Source: Tritonibacter scottomollicae (GTDB taxonomy: Bacteria; Pseudomonadota; Alphaproteobacteria; Rhodobacterales; Rhodobacteraceae). Taken from it: a DNA stretch of 64,000 nucleotides. The stretch is taken from assembly GCF_003003215.1 (NCBI RefSeq), contig NZ_PVUF01000004.1, positions 62,001 through 126,000 on the forward strand. The letters are read 5' to 3'. The translations under genes were made by a program, and so were the position numbers. Below the pieces are notes generated by a model. That model was not told where the DNA came from, searched no databases, and was given only the letters and a program-made list of their open reading frames with translations. The stretch's first letter is position 1; the number at the start of each line of letters is the position of its first letter. This document shows, piece by piece, positions 17,218 through 26,918 of this stretch.

Positions 17218-17222
17218 TCCAC

Positions 17223-18740
17223 ATGCAGACTGCAAAATCCACCGCCACACCGCTTTTCACCGGGCCGGAGTGGACGTTCGAGCTGTTGGAAAAAGCCCGC
17301 GACGCCATCGAGAAGATCGCGCTCGAGGATCTGGGGCTGGACGTCTACCCGAACCAGATCGAGATCATCTCGGCCGAGCAGATGCTGGATGCCTATTCCT
17401 GCGTCGGCCTGCCGTTGATGTATCACCACTGGTCCTTCGGCAAGCATTTCGCCCGTGACGAGGCGCTCTATCGCACCGGGCGGCAGGGGCTGGCCTATGA
17501 GATCGTCATCAACTCCAACCCCTGCATCAGCTACAACATGGAAGAAAACACCATGGCGATGCAGACGCTGGTGATGGCGCATGCGGCCTTTGGGCATAAC
17601 CACTTCTTCAAGAACAATTATCTGTTCCAGCAATGGACCGATGCGGATGGCATCCAGGATTATCTGGCCTTTGCCAAGAACTACATCGCCGCCTGCGAGG
17701 AGCGGTATGGCTACGATGCGGTCGAGGAAATACTGGACGCGGCCCACGCGCTGCAGTCTCAGGGCGTGTTCCGATACGGTCGCCCGCCCAAGCCCACAAT
17801 CGAGGAACGTCGCGCGATGCAGCAATTGCGCGAGGCCTATGAGAAGGGGCAAAGCGCGCTTGATATCTGGACGGATGTGACACTGGGGCTGAAACGTGAC
17901 ATGGATGCGCCGGACGAGGATCTGGATCACAGCGAGCGGCGCAAGCGGATGAACCTGCCGCAGGAGAACATCCTCTACTTCCTTGAAAAACACAGCCCCG
18001 TTCTGGAGCCCTGGCAACGTGAGATTCTGCGCATCGTGCGGATGCTGGCGCAGTATTTCTACCCGCAGAAGCAGACCAAGGTGATGAATGAAGGTTGTGC
18101 GACGTTCGTGCATTACTACATCGTCAACAAGCTCTATGATCAGGGGCTGATCACCCAAGGCGCGCTGATGGAGATCATGCACAGCCACACCAATGTGGTG
18201 ATGCAGCCGGAATATGACGACCCGCGCTACTCCGGCATCAACCCTTATGCGCTGGGCTTTGCGATGATGCAGGACATTCGCCGCATCTGCGAGGACCCCA
18301 CGGATGAGGATCGAGAGTGGTTTCCGGACATTGCCGGTGATCCGGACTGGCGCAGTGTGCTGCGCAATGCCTGGTCGAACTACCGGGACGAAAGCTTCAT
18401 CCAGCAGTTCCTGTCGCCGCATCTCATGCGCAAGTTCAAGCTGTTCACCCTGACCGATGATGAAACCCATCCGCAGCTGGTGATCAGCCAGATCCACAAT
18501 CGTGCAGGGTACAAGACGATCCGCCGCGACCTCGCCAAGCAATATGACCTTGCCTACATTGAGCCGGATATCCAGGTGAGCGATGCGGATCTGAAGGGCG
18601 ACAGAACGCTGAAGCTGACCCATACAGTGCGCGAGAATATCCAACTGGCCGAGGACGGTCGGGACGAGGTTCTGAAACACCTGCGGCGGCTTTGGGGGTA
18701 CGATGTGACACTCTCAACCGTCACGACGACGAGTGGCTGA
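17223..18740 (+). CDS. spoVR: SpoVR family protein
   Basis: 505-residue cytoplasmic protein of the SpoVR/YcgB family, named from Bacillus cortex formation but widespread in non-sporulating Proteobacteria with PrkA and YeaH. It contains MYHHWSFGKHF and NEGCATFVHYYIVNKLYDQG, a conserved metal-site-like pattern. I chose the ATG at 17223, right after the yeaH stop; a longer in-frame extension would overlap 80 codons of yeaH. It closes the operon and is followed by a hairpin terminator at 18828-18862. The biochemical function is unknown. Confidence 0.95.
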   Translation: MQTAKSTATPLFTGPEWTFELLEKARDAIEKIALEDLGLDVYPNQIEIISAEQMLDAYSCVGLPLMYHHWSFGKHFARDEALYRTGRQGLAYEIVINSNPCISYNMEENTMAMQTLVMAHAAFGHNHFFKNNYLFQQWTDADGIQDYLAFAKNYIAACEERYGYDAVEEILDAAHALQSQGVFRYGRPPKPTIEERRAMQQLREAYEKGQSALDIWTDVTLGLKRDMDAPDEDLDHSERRKRMNLPQENILYFLEKHSPVLEPWQREILRIVRMLAQYFYPQKQTKVMNEGCATFVHYYIVNKLYDQGLITQGALMEIMHSHTNVVMQPEYDDPRYSGINPYALGFAMMQDIRRICEDPTDEDREWFPDIAGDPDWRSVLRNAWSNYRDESFIQQFLSPHLMRKFKLFTLTDDETHPQLVISQIHNRAGYKTIRRDLAKQYDLAYIEPDIQVSDADLKGDRTLKLTHTVRENIQLAEDGRDEVLKHLRRLWGYDVTLSTVTTTSG

Positions 18741-18827
18741 CGATTGGACGGGCGCCTTGGGCGCGCACAGGCAGATCACGGATCTGGACGGGGGCTGACT
18801 TCAAGACGCTCCATGCCCCGAAGACCT

Positions 18828-18862
18828 AAAAAACGCGGGCCCCGCCAGAGGTCCGCGTTTTG
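18828..18862. terminator. Probable bidirectional terminator between spoVR and adhC
   Basis: Stem AAAACGCGGGCC / GGTCCGCGTTTT (imperfect) with A-runs on the left and T-runs on the right. It lies between two convergent genes, so it can end transcription from both sides. Confidence 0.75.
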
Positions 18863-18888
18863 TCATTTTACACCAGAAGGTCGGGCGA

Positions 18889-20004
<1,116 letters not shown>

Positions 20005-20304
20005 CACTTTGTCCTTCTTTTCAGACTTTTCAGACCGTTACGCCTGTATGACGAGGCCCGCAAGGGCAGGCGGTTCGCAAAGGGTATCGGCGCGGGGACC
20101 GCAGGAGCGGCCGTGTTCTTCGGGGCCATCGGGACCAGCACATGCCATCTCAGGGGTACATCACGCCACGGGGCGTGCGCAACTGCCGAAAGCCCGTGCC
20201 GCAGATCGCAAGGCGTCTCCTCCGTCTATAGCGGTGACATGAGGGCGAGAAGGCGCTCAAAACCGACAGAAGCGTTCTTTCCTGCGTCACTGGGCAGTGC
20301 TTTG

Positions 20305-20330
20305 CTCAAGTTTCCGTGGATTGGCTTGAG
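20305..20330. promoter_or_regulatory. Inverted repeat upstream of the MerR-type regulator
   Basis: CTCAAG-N14-CTTGAG lies 85-110 nt before the regulator start. MerR-type regulators bind inverted repeats inside long promoter spacers. The arms do not match a copper operator I can recall, so assignment is tentative. Confidence 0.3.
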
Positions 20331-20414
20331 ATTGCCGCCCGTCAGGTCCATCTTGTGACAAACCAGCAGCCCTCTTTCGGAGGGGCAGGACGGGACTTTG
20401 GGAGGCGGAAAGAC

Positions 20415-20816
20415 ATGAATATCGGCGATGTTGCGGCCAGGTCGGGACTTCCGGCCAAAACGATCCGCTACTACGAGGACATCGGCCTGATCCGCCCCAA
20501 CCGCAGCGCCAATGGCTACCGCTGTTTTGAAGAGCGCGACCTGCACAAGCTGGCCTTTCTCGGCCGTGCGCGGGCATTGGGGTTCTCGATCGAAGATTGT
20601 CGGATGCTTCTGGGGCTCTATGAGGACGACAGCCGCGCCAGCGCGGATGTGAAGCAGCTTGCGCAGGCGCATCTGACCAAGATCGAAGCGAAGATCGCCG
20701 ATCTGGAAGCGATGCGCGCCACGCTGAGCGAGCTGATCACCTGCTGTGCGGGGGACAACCGTCCCGACTGCCCGATTCTGAAGGATCTTTCCGGCAGCTG
20801 CGAAGACGTGGGCTGA
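20415..20816 (+). CDS. MerR-family copper-responsive regulator (CueR/HmrR type)
   Basis: 133-residue regulator. The N-terminal winged helix reads MNIGDVAARSGLPAKTIRYYE, followed by the long dimerisation helix (about 80-110). The metal loop CAGDNRPDCPIL has two cysteines separated by seven residues, the arrangement of Cu(I)/Ag(I)/Au(I) sensors such as CueR and HmrR. The ATG at 20415 is preceded by GGAGGCGG. It is divergent from adhC by about 400 nt, but no copper ATPase or chaperone gene is nearby, so its target is uncertain. Confidence 0.88.
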   Translation: MNIGDVAARSGLPAKTIRYYEDIGLIRPNRSANGYRCFEERDLHKLAFLGRARALGFSIEDCRMLLGLYEDDSRASADVKQLAQAHLTKIEAKIADLEAMRATLSELITCCAGDNRPDCPILKDLSGSCEDVG

Positions 20817-20867
20817 CACGTCTTTTCAGCTGTTCTGCACATCCCGACCGTTTGAGATTGCGAAGGG

Positions 20868-20960
20868 GAGGCTCCCGCCCGTTGAAGACGCGCGTCGCGC
20901 GCATCTTCGCCCGTTGGGCCGGGCGCCGCGCCCATAGGGGCGCGGCGCGGTCGCGCAATG
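20868..20960. repeat. GC-rich intergenic palindromic repeat, copy 1
   Basis: Begins GGCTCCCGCCCGTTG, contains an inner palindrome GAAGACGCGCG...CGCGCATCTTC and ends in a second palindrome around CCGCGCCCATAGGGGCGCGG, with GCCCGTTGGGC between. A related block is at 62566-62645, and a shorter relative at 31735-31800. It occupies the gap between convergent genes and may also serve as a terminator. Confidence 0.6.
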
Positions 20961-20993
20961 TCGATGGCTTTGGCGGCTTCGCTGCGGGCAGGA

Positions 20994-21935
20994 TCAGAGT
21001 TGCGCGGGCCAGATCGGGTTTGACCAGGCCCGTTTGCCCGCCGCGTCAATGACTGTCACGCGCAGCCAGGGGCTGTGCGTCATTCGGCCAAGCGCGATGG
21101 TGGCATCGGTCAGGCTGTCTCCGGTGACCACGTCAGACGCGTTATTATGCGCTTGCACGATCACCTGCGACGCGGCGGAGCAGGACACGCGCACGCGATC
21201 CCCTTCATACCAAATGCCGCGGATCTCCGGTCCTTGCGAGGAGTAGAACTGTCCGGATTTAAGCGCAGTCAGAAGATCACCCGGTGTGTTGGCCTTTGCC
21301 TTGACCATCACCCAACCGCCAAAAGCGTCCGGCCCCTTGAAGTGGGAGTCATCGGTTGCGATCAGCGTGAGTGCGCGCCCTTCGGACAGCAGGAGGTCCA
21401 AGATCGGCATGCCGGTGCCGCGATCCGCAAGGGTATGGGAGCCATGGTTGTAGATCTCCACCGCATGCGCGGCCGTGATGCTGCGTGCGTCCTCTTCGGT
21501 CAGGCCTGACCACTGCGGGTGGGCAATGGCGACAAAGGCTCCCGCCTGGCGAGCCCGTTCAGCAATTTCCGGTCCACTTTCCTGTTCTGCAACAGAGCGG
21601 AAGTCGGGGGAGTTGGAGGGGGCGAAATCTGCGGGCACGCCAACGGCGAGCAGATGCCACAATTCGCCGTTTTGCTGCGCTCCGGAATGCATCTCGATCC
21701 CCAGGAGGGTTGTGAACTCATCGTCGCGAAAGGCGCTTGTGTCAGTGATCGGATAGCCCCATCGCCCGACGAAGTGGTCGGTGAGCGAGATGAAGTCATA
21801 GCCTTGCGCCTTGTATCGCCGGCAGACCTCGGCGGGGGGCAGAGCGCCGTCCGAGACGTCTGAATGCGTGTGCAGGTTGCCACGGAAGAAGGAACCGGGG
21901 GCATCAAAGGGTGCTAGGAGCATGATTGGGCTCAT
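20994..21935 (-). CDS. PHP-domain metal-dependent phosphoesterase
   Basis: 313-residue protein with the polymerase-and-histidinol-phosphatase fold. Metal ligands are visible in RGNLHTHSDVSDG, FISLTDHF, GIEMHSG, VAIAHPQWSG and TDDSHFKG. It resembles stand-alone PHP proteins such as nucleoside 3',5'-bisphosphate or phosphoester hydrolases, but the substrate is not evident. The C-terminal 90 residues look beta-rich. The start is uncertain: ATG at 21935 or 21923 and no strong ribosome binding site for either. It faces the MerR gene across a palindromic repeat. Confidence 0.82.
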   Translation of the reverse strand: MSPIMLLAPFDAPGSFFRGNLHTHSDVSDGALPPAEVCRRYKAQGYDFISLTDHFVGRWGYPITDTSAFRDDEFTTLLGIEMHSGAQQNGELWHLLAVGVPADFAPSNSPDFRSVAEQESGPEIAERARQAGAFVAIAHPQWSGLTEEDARSITAAHAVEIYNHGSHTLADRGTGMPILDLLLSEGRALTLIATDDSHFKGPDAFGGWVMVKAKANTPGDLLTALKSGQFYSSQGPEIRGIWYEGDRVRVSCSAASQVIVQAHNNASDVVTGDSLTDATIALGRMTHSPWLRVTVIDAAGKRAWSNPIWPAQL

Positions 21936-22996
21936 TTGATAGGAACAATGTTCGGCTGCCCTAGCGTGGTTCTGCAACAGCCGTGTGACCGTGCGTCCGC
22001 AGGACAGCGGCGCGTTCTATGTCGCAGGGAAGGGGGCTGGTCGTTGAGGGGCCTCTGGCGCTTGGACGCCGAGAGCAGAGGGTGGTGCAGTCTTGAGGTG
22101 GCAGGCTCGTATTCAGGTGCTGTTGGCGGCGGCAAGGCGGTTGAGGGACAGGGACGCTCAATTCCATCTGCACAGCCGCAATATCCGGCCCGCGATTAAT
22201 TTCTCTGTCGGAGTGGACCGTGGAACTGGGGGCGATGTAGTTGCGATTGCAATATCTCTGAATTGGAGTGGCGATAATATAGGTTTTCAGAGGGTCGCCC
22301 CGACCATCTTTGGATCAATCAACATCGACAGAGGCGTAGAGTGCGTCAATGCTGTGGCGCTCGCAAGAGCCAATTCCTCATTGTTCGCGGGGTCTTGGGG
22401 CTGTGCTGCAATATACCGCCTTGGTTGTGCGTCATGCGGTCGCCCCAGTGCTTGTGCACAAAAGCCGCGATGTGATTTGCCGTGCGGCGGTCATCGAGGG
22501 GCGATTCTGTCATGGCTTTGGTCTTGGCGATGGGGAACGACACCAAAATCCTGCGTCAACGCGTACGTCTTGAGCATCAATGCAGTGATCTGCTGCCCTA
22601 TCCTGGTTTGGCGCTTCGGCGCATTGGCGGGCCTGAGGCTACTCATGTTAGTCTTGGTTAATTTGGCGCGTTTGTTCGCGTGGGAAGCTTAAACTTTGAT
22701 TAGCATGTCGAATGACATGTTTTGCAAGCACTTAACGCCCAATGTTAATTTTTTGAGTATTGCAAAGTTTGAATTTTAAAAACTACCTATGGTTGCTTTT
22801 GATTGTTTTGTTAACATTCAAAATGCATCATTAATCATTCCTTAATGCATTGAAGTTGCTTGGGTTTGTTTGTTGGATTTTTTTGTTTGTTGATTCCGCG
22901 TTTTGCTGCTTTAATGGTGGAAGTGAAGTTGTTGCCACAAGTTTTTTTGCGTTTTTGAGGTGGTGGCATGGTTAACTTGTATGGTGAGGGTATTCG
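21936..22996. other. 1.06-kb region without a supported gene; AT-rich leader before the regulator
   Basis: 21936-22690 holds short open frames on both strands, the longest 199 codons (22093-22692, TTG start, no binding site), with no recognisable motif. 22690-22996 is sharply AT-rich for this genome and very poor in C on the plus strand. It includes a palindromic pair AATGCAT-N16-ATGCATT at 22822-22851. The AT-rich part is probably promoter and untranslated leader of the gene at 22997. Confidence 0.45.
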
Positions 22997-24661
22997 ATGG
23001 ATTTAGTGTTGAAGGTGCGTCAGTACGGAGCATTTGGTGTTTATAAACCTGATGGCGAGCCTATTCAGCTGGGCGCGAAGCATCAGGCGCTGCTGTCGCT
23101 TTTGATTACCGCCGAGGAAGGGGTGCGGACCCGAGCCTTCCTTGAACACACCCTGTGGAGTTTTGCTCAGCCGGAGCAGGCCAAGGCAAGTTTGCGCACC
23201 GCCTTATCGACCTTGCGAAAGCATATCGGCCCCTCGGCCTCCGCTGCCTTGATGGCAAACAGAGAGCGCGTCACCTTGGATCTCCGTATGATCGAAGTCG
23301 AGGCGGACACCACGCGCGGCGCATTCATGGAAGGCTTCGAACTGCCGCATGAACATGTGTTTGCCGAATGGCTCTCGGAAATGCGTTCGCAAACCGCCAG
23401 TGCCGCGCCGGCGCCGCTTGATCCGCCCTGGGCGCCGAGGGACCGTAGCCGCGTGGTTCTGGATGAGTTGTTGCCCTCGATCGCTGTGCTGCCCTTTGTT
23501 CAACGCTCGCCCGGTGGGTCAACCGCGCCGCTTGGTGCAATCCTGTCTGAGGAGTTGTCGAGACAGCTGTCGCGGAGCCAAGCCTTCTCCGTAACGTCTT
23601 ACATGGCATCGCGGCAATTCAGCCTCGATGATGTACGACCGGCCGAAGTGTCCTCCGTTGCGGGGGTGAGTTATCTGGTGTCCGGTTCCGTATTCATCAA
23701 CGGACATGACTTTATTGCCCAGATTGACCTGCATGACTCGCATCGGGAAAAGGTGATCTGGTCGCGTGAGTTTCGCGGCACGCTCTCCGATCTTTTGATG
23801 GGTCAGAGCGGCCCGCTGCGCGACGCCACCAGCCAGATCGGACAAACCGTTGTGGGCGAGGCCGTGCGTCTGGTCAGCTTCCGCCCGCTCTCCAATCTGG
23901 CAAATCACACGCTGCTGATGGCGTCGATCGTGATGATGCAGAGCAAGCATGTCGATCAGTTTGAGAAGTCCAACGAGATCCTCGATACGCTGATAGAGCG
24001 TGAAATGCACCATCCTGTGGTGCTGACCTGGGCCGGGATCTGGCAGGTCATGCGCGTGCAGAAGGGGCTGTCCGCGGATCGTAGGAAAAGCACGTTGATG
24101 GCGGAAAACCTTGCCAACGCCGCCCTGGCGCAAGATCCGGCATTTTCCCTTGCACATACGTTGAAGGGGATGATCTCCAGCTACCTGACGTTCGAGTTCG
24201 ACAGCGCGCAGTATTCTTACGACAAGGCGTTGCAGGACAATCCAAATGAGGCGCTGGCGCTCTTGCTGAAAGGGGCGACGCGGGCGATGCAAAACCATCC
24301 CGACGAGGGCATGCGCCTCACCGAGGCGGCGCGCAAACTGACGCCACTGGGGCCGCAGCGCTACTACTTTGACTCGCTGGCCGCCTCTGTGAGCCTGGCT
24401 GCGCGGGACTATGATCGGGCGATCGAGTTGGCGGATCAGTCTCTGCAGGAAAATGACAGTTATCCCTCGACGTTGCGCACGAAGGCCATCGCGCTGCAAA
24501 TGTCGGGGCGGGGCGACGAAGCGCGCGATGTTGTAGAGTCCCTGATGCGGGTGACCCCGGATTTCAGTCTGTCCCGTTACATGCAGGAACACGCCGCCGC
24601 CTTTACGCCGTCTGGGCCGGATTGGGCCAGCGCGTTGCGCGAGGCGGGTGTACCGGAGTAG
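22997..24661 (+). CDS. Winged-helix (SARP-like) regulator with TolB-like and TPR domains
   Basis: 554-residue regulator. Residues 1-125 form a SARP/OmpR-like winged helix (LVLKVRQYGAFGVYKPDG, QALLSLLITAEEGV, LRTALSTLRKHIG). Residues about 150-270 resemble the TolB-like N-terminal domain of CadC-type proteins (LPSIAVLPFVQRSPGG, VSYLVSGSVFINGHDF). Residues about 290-545 are helical TPR-like repeats (ANAALAQDPAFSLAHTLKGM, ALALLLKGATRAM). No membrane segment is seen. This architecture suggests transcription control through protein or ligand binding to the C-terminal part. It stands alone, after an AT-rich leader and just before tRNA-Gln. The target is unknown. Confidence 0.8.
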   Translation: MDLVLKVRQYGAFGVYKPDGEPIQLGAKHQALLSLLITAEEGVRTRAFLEHTLWSFAQPEQAKASLRTALSTLRKHIGPSASAALMANRERVTLDLRMIEVEADTTRGAFMEGFELPHEHVFAEWLSEMRSQTASAAPAPLDPPWAPRDRSRVVLDELLPSIAVLPFVQRSPGGSTAPLGAILSEELSRQLSRSQAFSVTSYMASRQFSLDDVRPAEVSSVAGVSYLVSGSVFINGHDFIAQIDLHDSHREKVIWSREFRGTLSDLLMGQSGPLRDATSQIGQTVVGEAVRLVSFRPLSNLANHTLLMASIVMMQSKHVDQFEKSNEILDTLIEREMHHPVVLTWAGIWQVMRVQKGLSADRRKSTLMAENLANAALAQDPAFSLAHTLKGMISSYLTFEFDSAQYSYDKALQDNPNEALALLLKGATRAMQNHPDEGMRLTEAARKLTPLGPQRYYFDSLAASVSLAARDYDRAIELADQSLQENDSYPSTLRTKAIALQMSGRGDEARDVVESLMRVTPDFSLSRYMQEHAAAFTPSGPDWASALREAGVPE

Positions 24662-24894
24662 TTCAGTCTCGGGTGGATGCCAGAACCAGCCACTGCAATT
24701 TGGGGGGAGCCTACGGGCTCTCTTTCTAATGTGCGGAGCGCTCTCGGGCGCAGTGAGGTTCGGGTCGTTGGTCCTCCGATAGTACTCTGTTTTATTTCAG
24801 AAATTTGATGAAATTTCGCGCGTCGGGACTTTTTTGTGAAAAACCACTTGCAGCCCTCCGAAACTCTCATTAGAAGGCCCCACACAGACAGTGT

Positions 24895-24969
24895 TGGGAT
24901 GTAGCCAAGTGGTAAGGCAACTGTTTTTGGTACAGTGTACCGTAGGTTCGAATCCTACCATCCCAGCCA
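24895..24969 (+). tRNA. tRNA-Gln (anticodon TTG), CCA encoded
   Basis: Acceptor strand TGGGATG pairs with CATCCCA; the anticodon stem ACTGT/ACAGT carries loop TTTTGGT, giving anticodon TTG; the T-arm GTAGG-TTCGAAT-CCTAC is standard. The genomic sequence continues with G and CCA. Its 3' end is the integration target of the adjacent element. Confidence 0.95.
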
Positions 24970-24971
24970 CC
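24953..24971 (+). repeat. Left attachment-site repeat (attL) in tRNA-Gln 3' end
   Basis: TCCTACCATCCCAGCCACC, covering the T-arm, acceptor and CCA end of tRNA-Gln plus two bases. An identical 19-bp copy lies at 26919-26937. This is the usual footprint of tyrosine-recombinase integration into a tRNA gene. Confidence 0.85.
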
Positions 24972-25051
24972 AACTCCTGAACATCGCAGAAAGACCGTTG
25001 CCGAGACCCGGTGACCGGAATGCCGCCGTTTAGTGCCCCAGTCTATCGGCA

Positions 25052-25469
25052 AACCTCGCGACGTTCATCCATGTTCGCCCCAATAACCTTCGGCTACTTA
25101 AGGCGGATACTGCGGAGCGTCAGGTTCCGTGCCACCCGGTTCTGGAGGACCTGTTTCGGTCATTGCCGTCCTCGGGGCCTCTGTTCCCTGACCTGACCGT
25201 GGGCCGGATCACCAAGGGCTTTACCCGCTCTACGACGGCGGCTGAAGCTGGAGCGTCCGGGGCTGGTGTTTCACTCGTCTCGCAAGTGGTTCATAACCCA
25301 GTGCGAAAGGACCGGTGTACCGGAACAGTTCACGGCGTCGTTGGTCGGGCACAAGTCGGCTCGATCGGAGAACGGGATCACCTACGGCATCTATTCCGCA
25401 GGTATCTCGGACGAGCAGAAACGGTCGATCATAGACCAGATCCGACTGCCAGTTCTGGTGCCGGGATGA
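25052..25469 (+). pseudogene. Truncated and frameshifted tyrosine recombinase (integrase)
   Basis: Only the C-terminal catalytic part remains. Frame one reads FIHVRPNNLRLLKADT, ERQVPCHPVLEDLF and PDLTVGRITKGFTR up to about 25230. A one-base shift follows, and frame two continues with LKLERPGLVFHSSRKWF, containing the HxxR motif, then VGHKS and the nucleophile region ITYGIYS, ending at 25469. The core-binding domain and first catalytic arginine are missing. It sits next to attL, as expected for the element's own integrase, but cannot be functional. Confidence 0.85.
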
Positions 25470-25639
25470 GAGTTCCTGACATTGAAGAGTTCGAGGAGAG
25501 GGCCGCTATCGCTGAATACGATGGCGGTCTTTCTCGTAGGACGGCTGAGGATGTCGCGGCTCGGTCTCAGGGCTTCCGGGACGCTGACCACTACTGGCAG
25601 TGGTTGGCAGAATATGTGTTGACCCGGAATATGTCGTAA
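25466..25639 (+). CDS. Small protein that follows the integrase
   Basis: 57-residue acidic protein: starts MRVPDIEEFEERAAIAEY and contains DGGLSRRTAEDVAARSQGF. Its ATG overlaps the integrase stop by 4 nt (ATGA). Small proteins with this FEERAAI-EYDGG pattern are commonly seen near integrases in Rhodobacterales, from memory of the family. Function unknown; perhaps linked to element maintenance. A GC-rich hairpin followed by T-rich sequence lies just after it (25640-25695). Confidence 0.6.
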   Translation: MRVPDIEEFEERAAIAEYDGGLSRRTAEDVAARSQGFRDADHYWQWLAEYVLTRNMS

Positions 25640-25709
25640 CCTTAACCTCGGCGGGCCTTAGCGGGTTCGCCGGGGGGGCTTACTTTGATTTTTCTATCGG
25701 GAGTTTCAT

Positions 25710-25934
25710 CTAGTTCGGCTGACCTTCAGGTGGCACCATAAAGCGCCATGGCGGCACTCCGAGAGGTTCAGCCAGCTTCTCAAGTACCTTGATCGTAGGA
25801 TTGCGGACATCTCTCTCCACCCCGCTTACGTATGTGCGATGAAGGCCGCACTCAAACGCTAGCCCCTCCTGTGAAAGGCCAGCTTGTTCGCGGAAACGCT
25901 TGAGGTTTTGACCCACGAGCCTTCGGATTTCCAT
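25710..25934 (-). CDS. XRE-family helix-turn-helix regulator
   Basis: 74-residue one-domain regulator covering a complete Cro/C1-type HTH: VGQNLKRFREQAGLSQEGLA, then CGLHRTYVSGVERDVRNP and LEKLAEPLGVPPW. Such small XRE proteins are frequent in integrated elements as repressors. It is divergent from the DUF805 gene, so it may regulate the 140-nt gap between them. The ribosome binding site is weak. Confidence 0.88.
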   Translation of the reverse strand: MEIRRLVGQNLKRFREQAGLSQEGLAFECGLHRTYVSGVERDVRNPTIKVLEKLAEPLGVPPWRFMVPPEGQPN

Positions 25935-26074
25935 GTCGGCAGCAAGGCCAGCTTGTAGGCTTATAATCTACAGACTCTGAGTCTCATTTGGGCGCTTCAA
26001 AATTACGCGGGGCAGACCACGCATACGCGGGTCATGATTTCTTCCTCGAGTTCGAGATCATTTCGGAGAGAACT

Positions 26075-26749
26075 ATGGATCGACTGCTTTTTACCTTCAT
26101 CAGCCTCGGAGTGCTTGGTGGACTAGCATATTTCTACCTGCTTCCTGAGCGGCCTAGCATGACATACTGGGTCTACGGGTGGCTCATCCTATCCGGCTGT
26201 TTGGTCTTCATCCGTGCGATAGAATTGGCTTCAGAACGCATCTGGAGAAAGGTGGCGACGCCTGAGCGAAAGAAACAAGCTCAAGAGTTGGTCACCAGTG
26301 CGAGTGACGCTTTGGTATCCGCTGCGGAGGAAAGCCTAGAAGGTGCGTCGAACGCTCAACAGAGCGCAACGAAAGTTGCGAACCACGTGGTGTTGCCAGC
26401 AGCAAAAGGCCTTTGGGGCGACATCTTACCAGTCGTGTCCTATTTACTCGCGTTCTCAGGGCAAGCATCTCGGTTGGAGTACCTCACTGCCCAGGCAGTG
26501 TCCGGCATCGCTATCATCATTCTTCTCACCGTTATTTGGACCACTGGTTCTGAATTGACCGTGATTTTTAGTTTTATCCTTCTAATCGCGGCCTCAATGG
26601 CTCAACTGGCTTTTGGCTTTCGGCGGACGCGCGACATAGGCGTTAACCAGTGGTGGTTCTTGCTAGTTCTTGTCCCTCCAGTGAACCTTGCAGTGCTCGT
26701 AGCATTGCTGGTTATCCCGACTGACGAGTTCAAAGGCAAAGGCTTCTAA
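26075..26749 (+). CDS. DUF805-family membrane protein, island cargo
   Basis: 224-residue inner-membrane protein. Two membrane helices are near residues 4-20 and 32-50, a charged Ala/Ser-rich cytoplasmic stretch (about 60-120) follows, then the DUF805 domain with SRLEYLTAQA, several helices and FRRTRDIGVNQWW, the latter two matching the conserved RxEYW- and RRLHD-type motifs. The ATG at 26075 follows GGAGAG; upstream codons to 25988 lack a site. GC content is lower than in neighbouring chromosomal genes. DUF805 has no established biochemical role. Confidence 0.8.
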   Translation: MDRLLFTFISLGVLGGLAYFYLLPERPSMTYWVYGWLILSGCLVFIRAIELASERIWRKVATPERKKQAQELVTSASDALVSAAEESLEGASNAQQSATKVANHVVLPAAKGLWGDILPVVSYLLAFSGQASRLEYLTAQAVSGIAIIILLTVIWTTGSELTVIFSFILLIAASMAQLAFGFRRTRDIGVNQWWFLLVLVPPVNLAVLVALLVIPTDEFKGKGF

Positions 26750-26918
26750 TCACCCCCACACCACCTGCTAGCGGGCCTCAGGTCCGCCAGCGCCACCTTG
26801 TCCGTCCAGGCCGCCGTCGGTATTCTAGCGGGGCTCTAGCCGCCACCTCCAGCACCAGTCCGCCCCAGCTTCGCTGACCGGTCGGAAAATGTGAGTCAGA
26901 TCATCGGGACGCAAGGCT

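Noticed and set aside
14299-17250. Long open frame (983 codons) on the minus strand opposite prkA and yeaH
   Set aside because: It is antisense to two well-conserved genes with clear motifs; high GC creates long shadow frames, and the product is low-complexity with no known motif.
22093-22692. 199-codon ORF before the SARP/TPR regulator
   Set aside because: TTG start without ribosome binding site, unusual Cys/Trp content, no recognisable domain.
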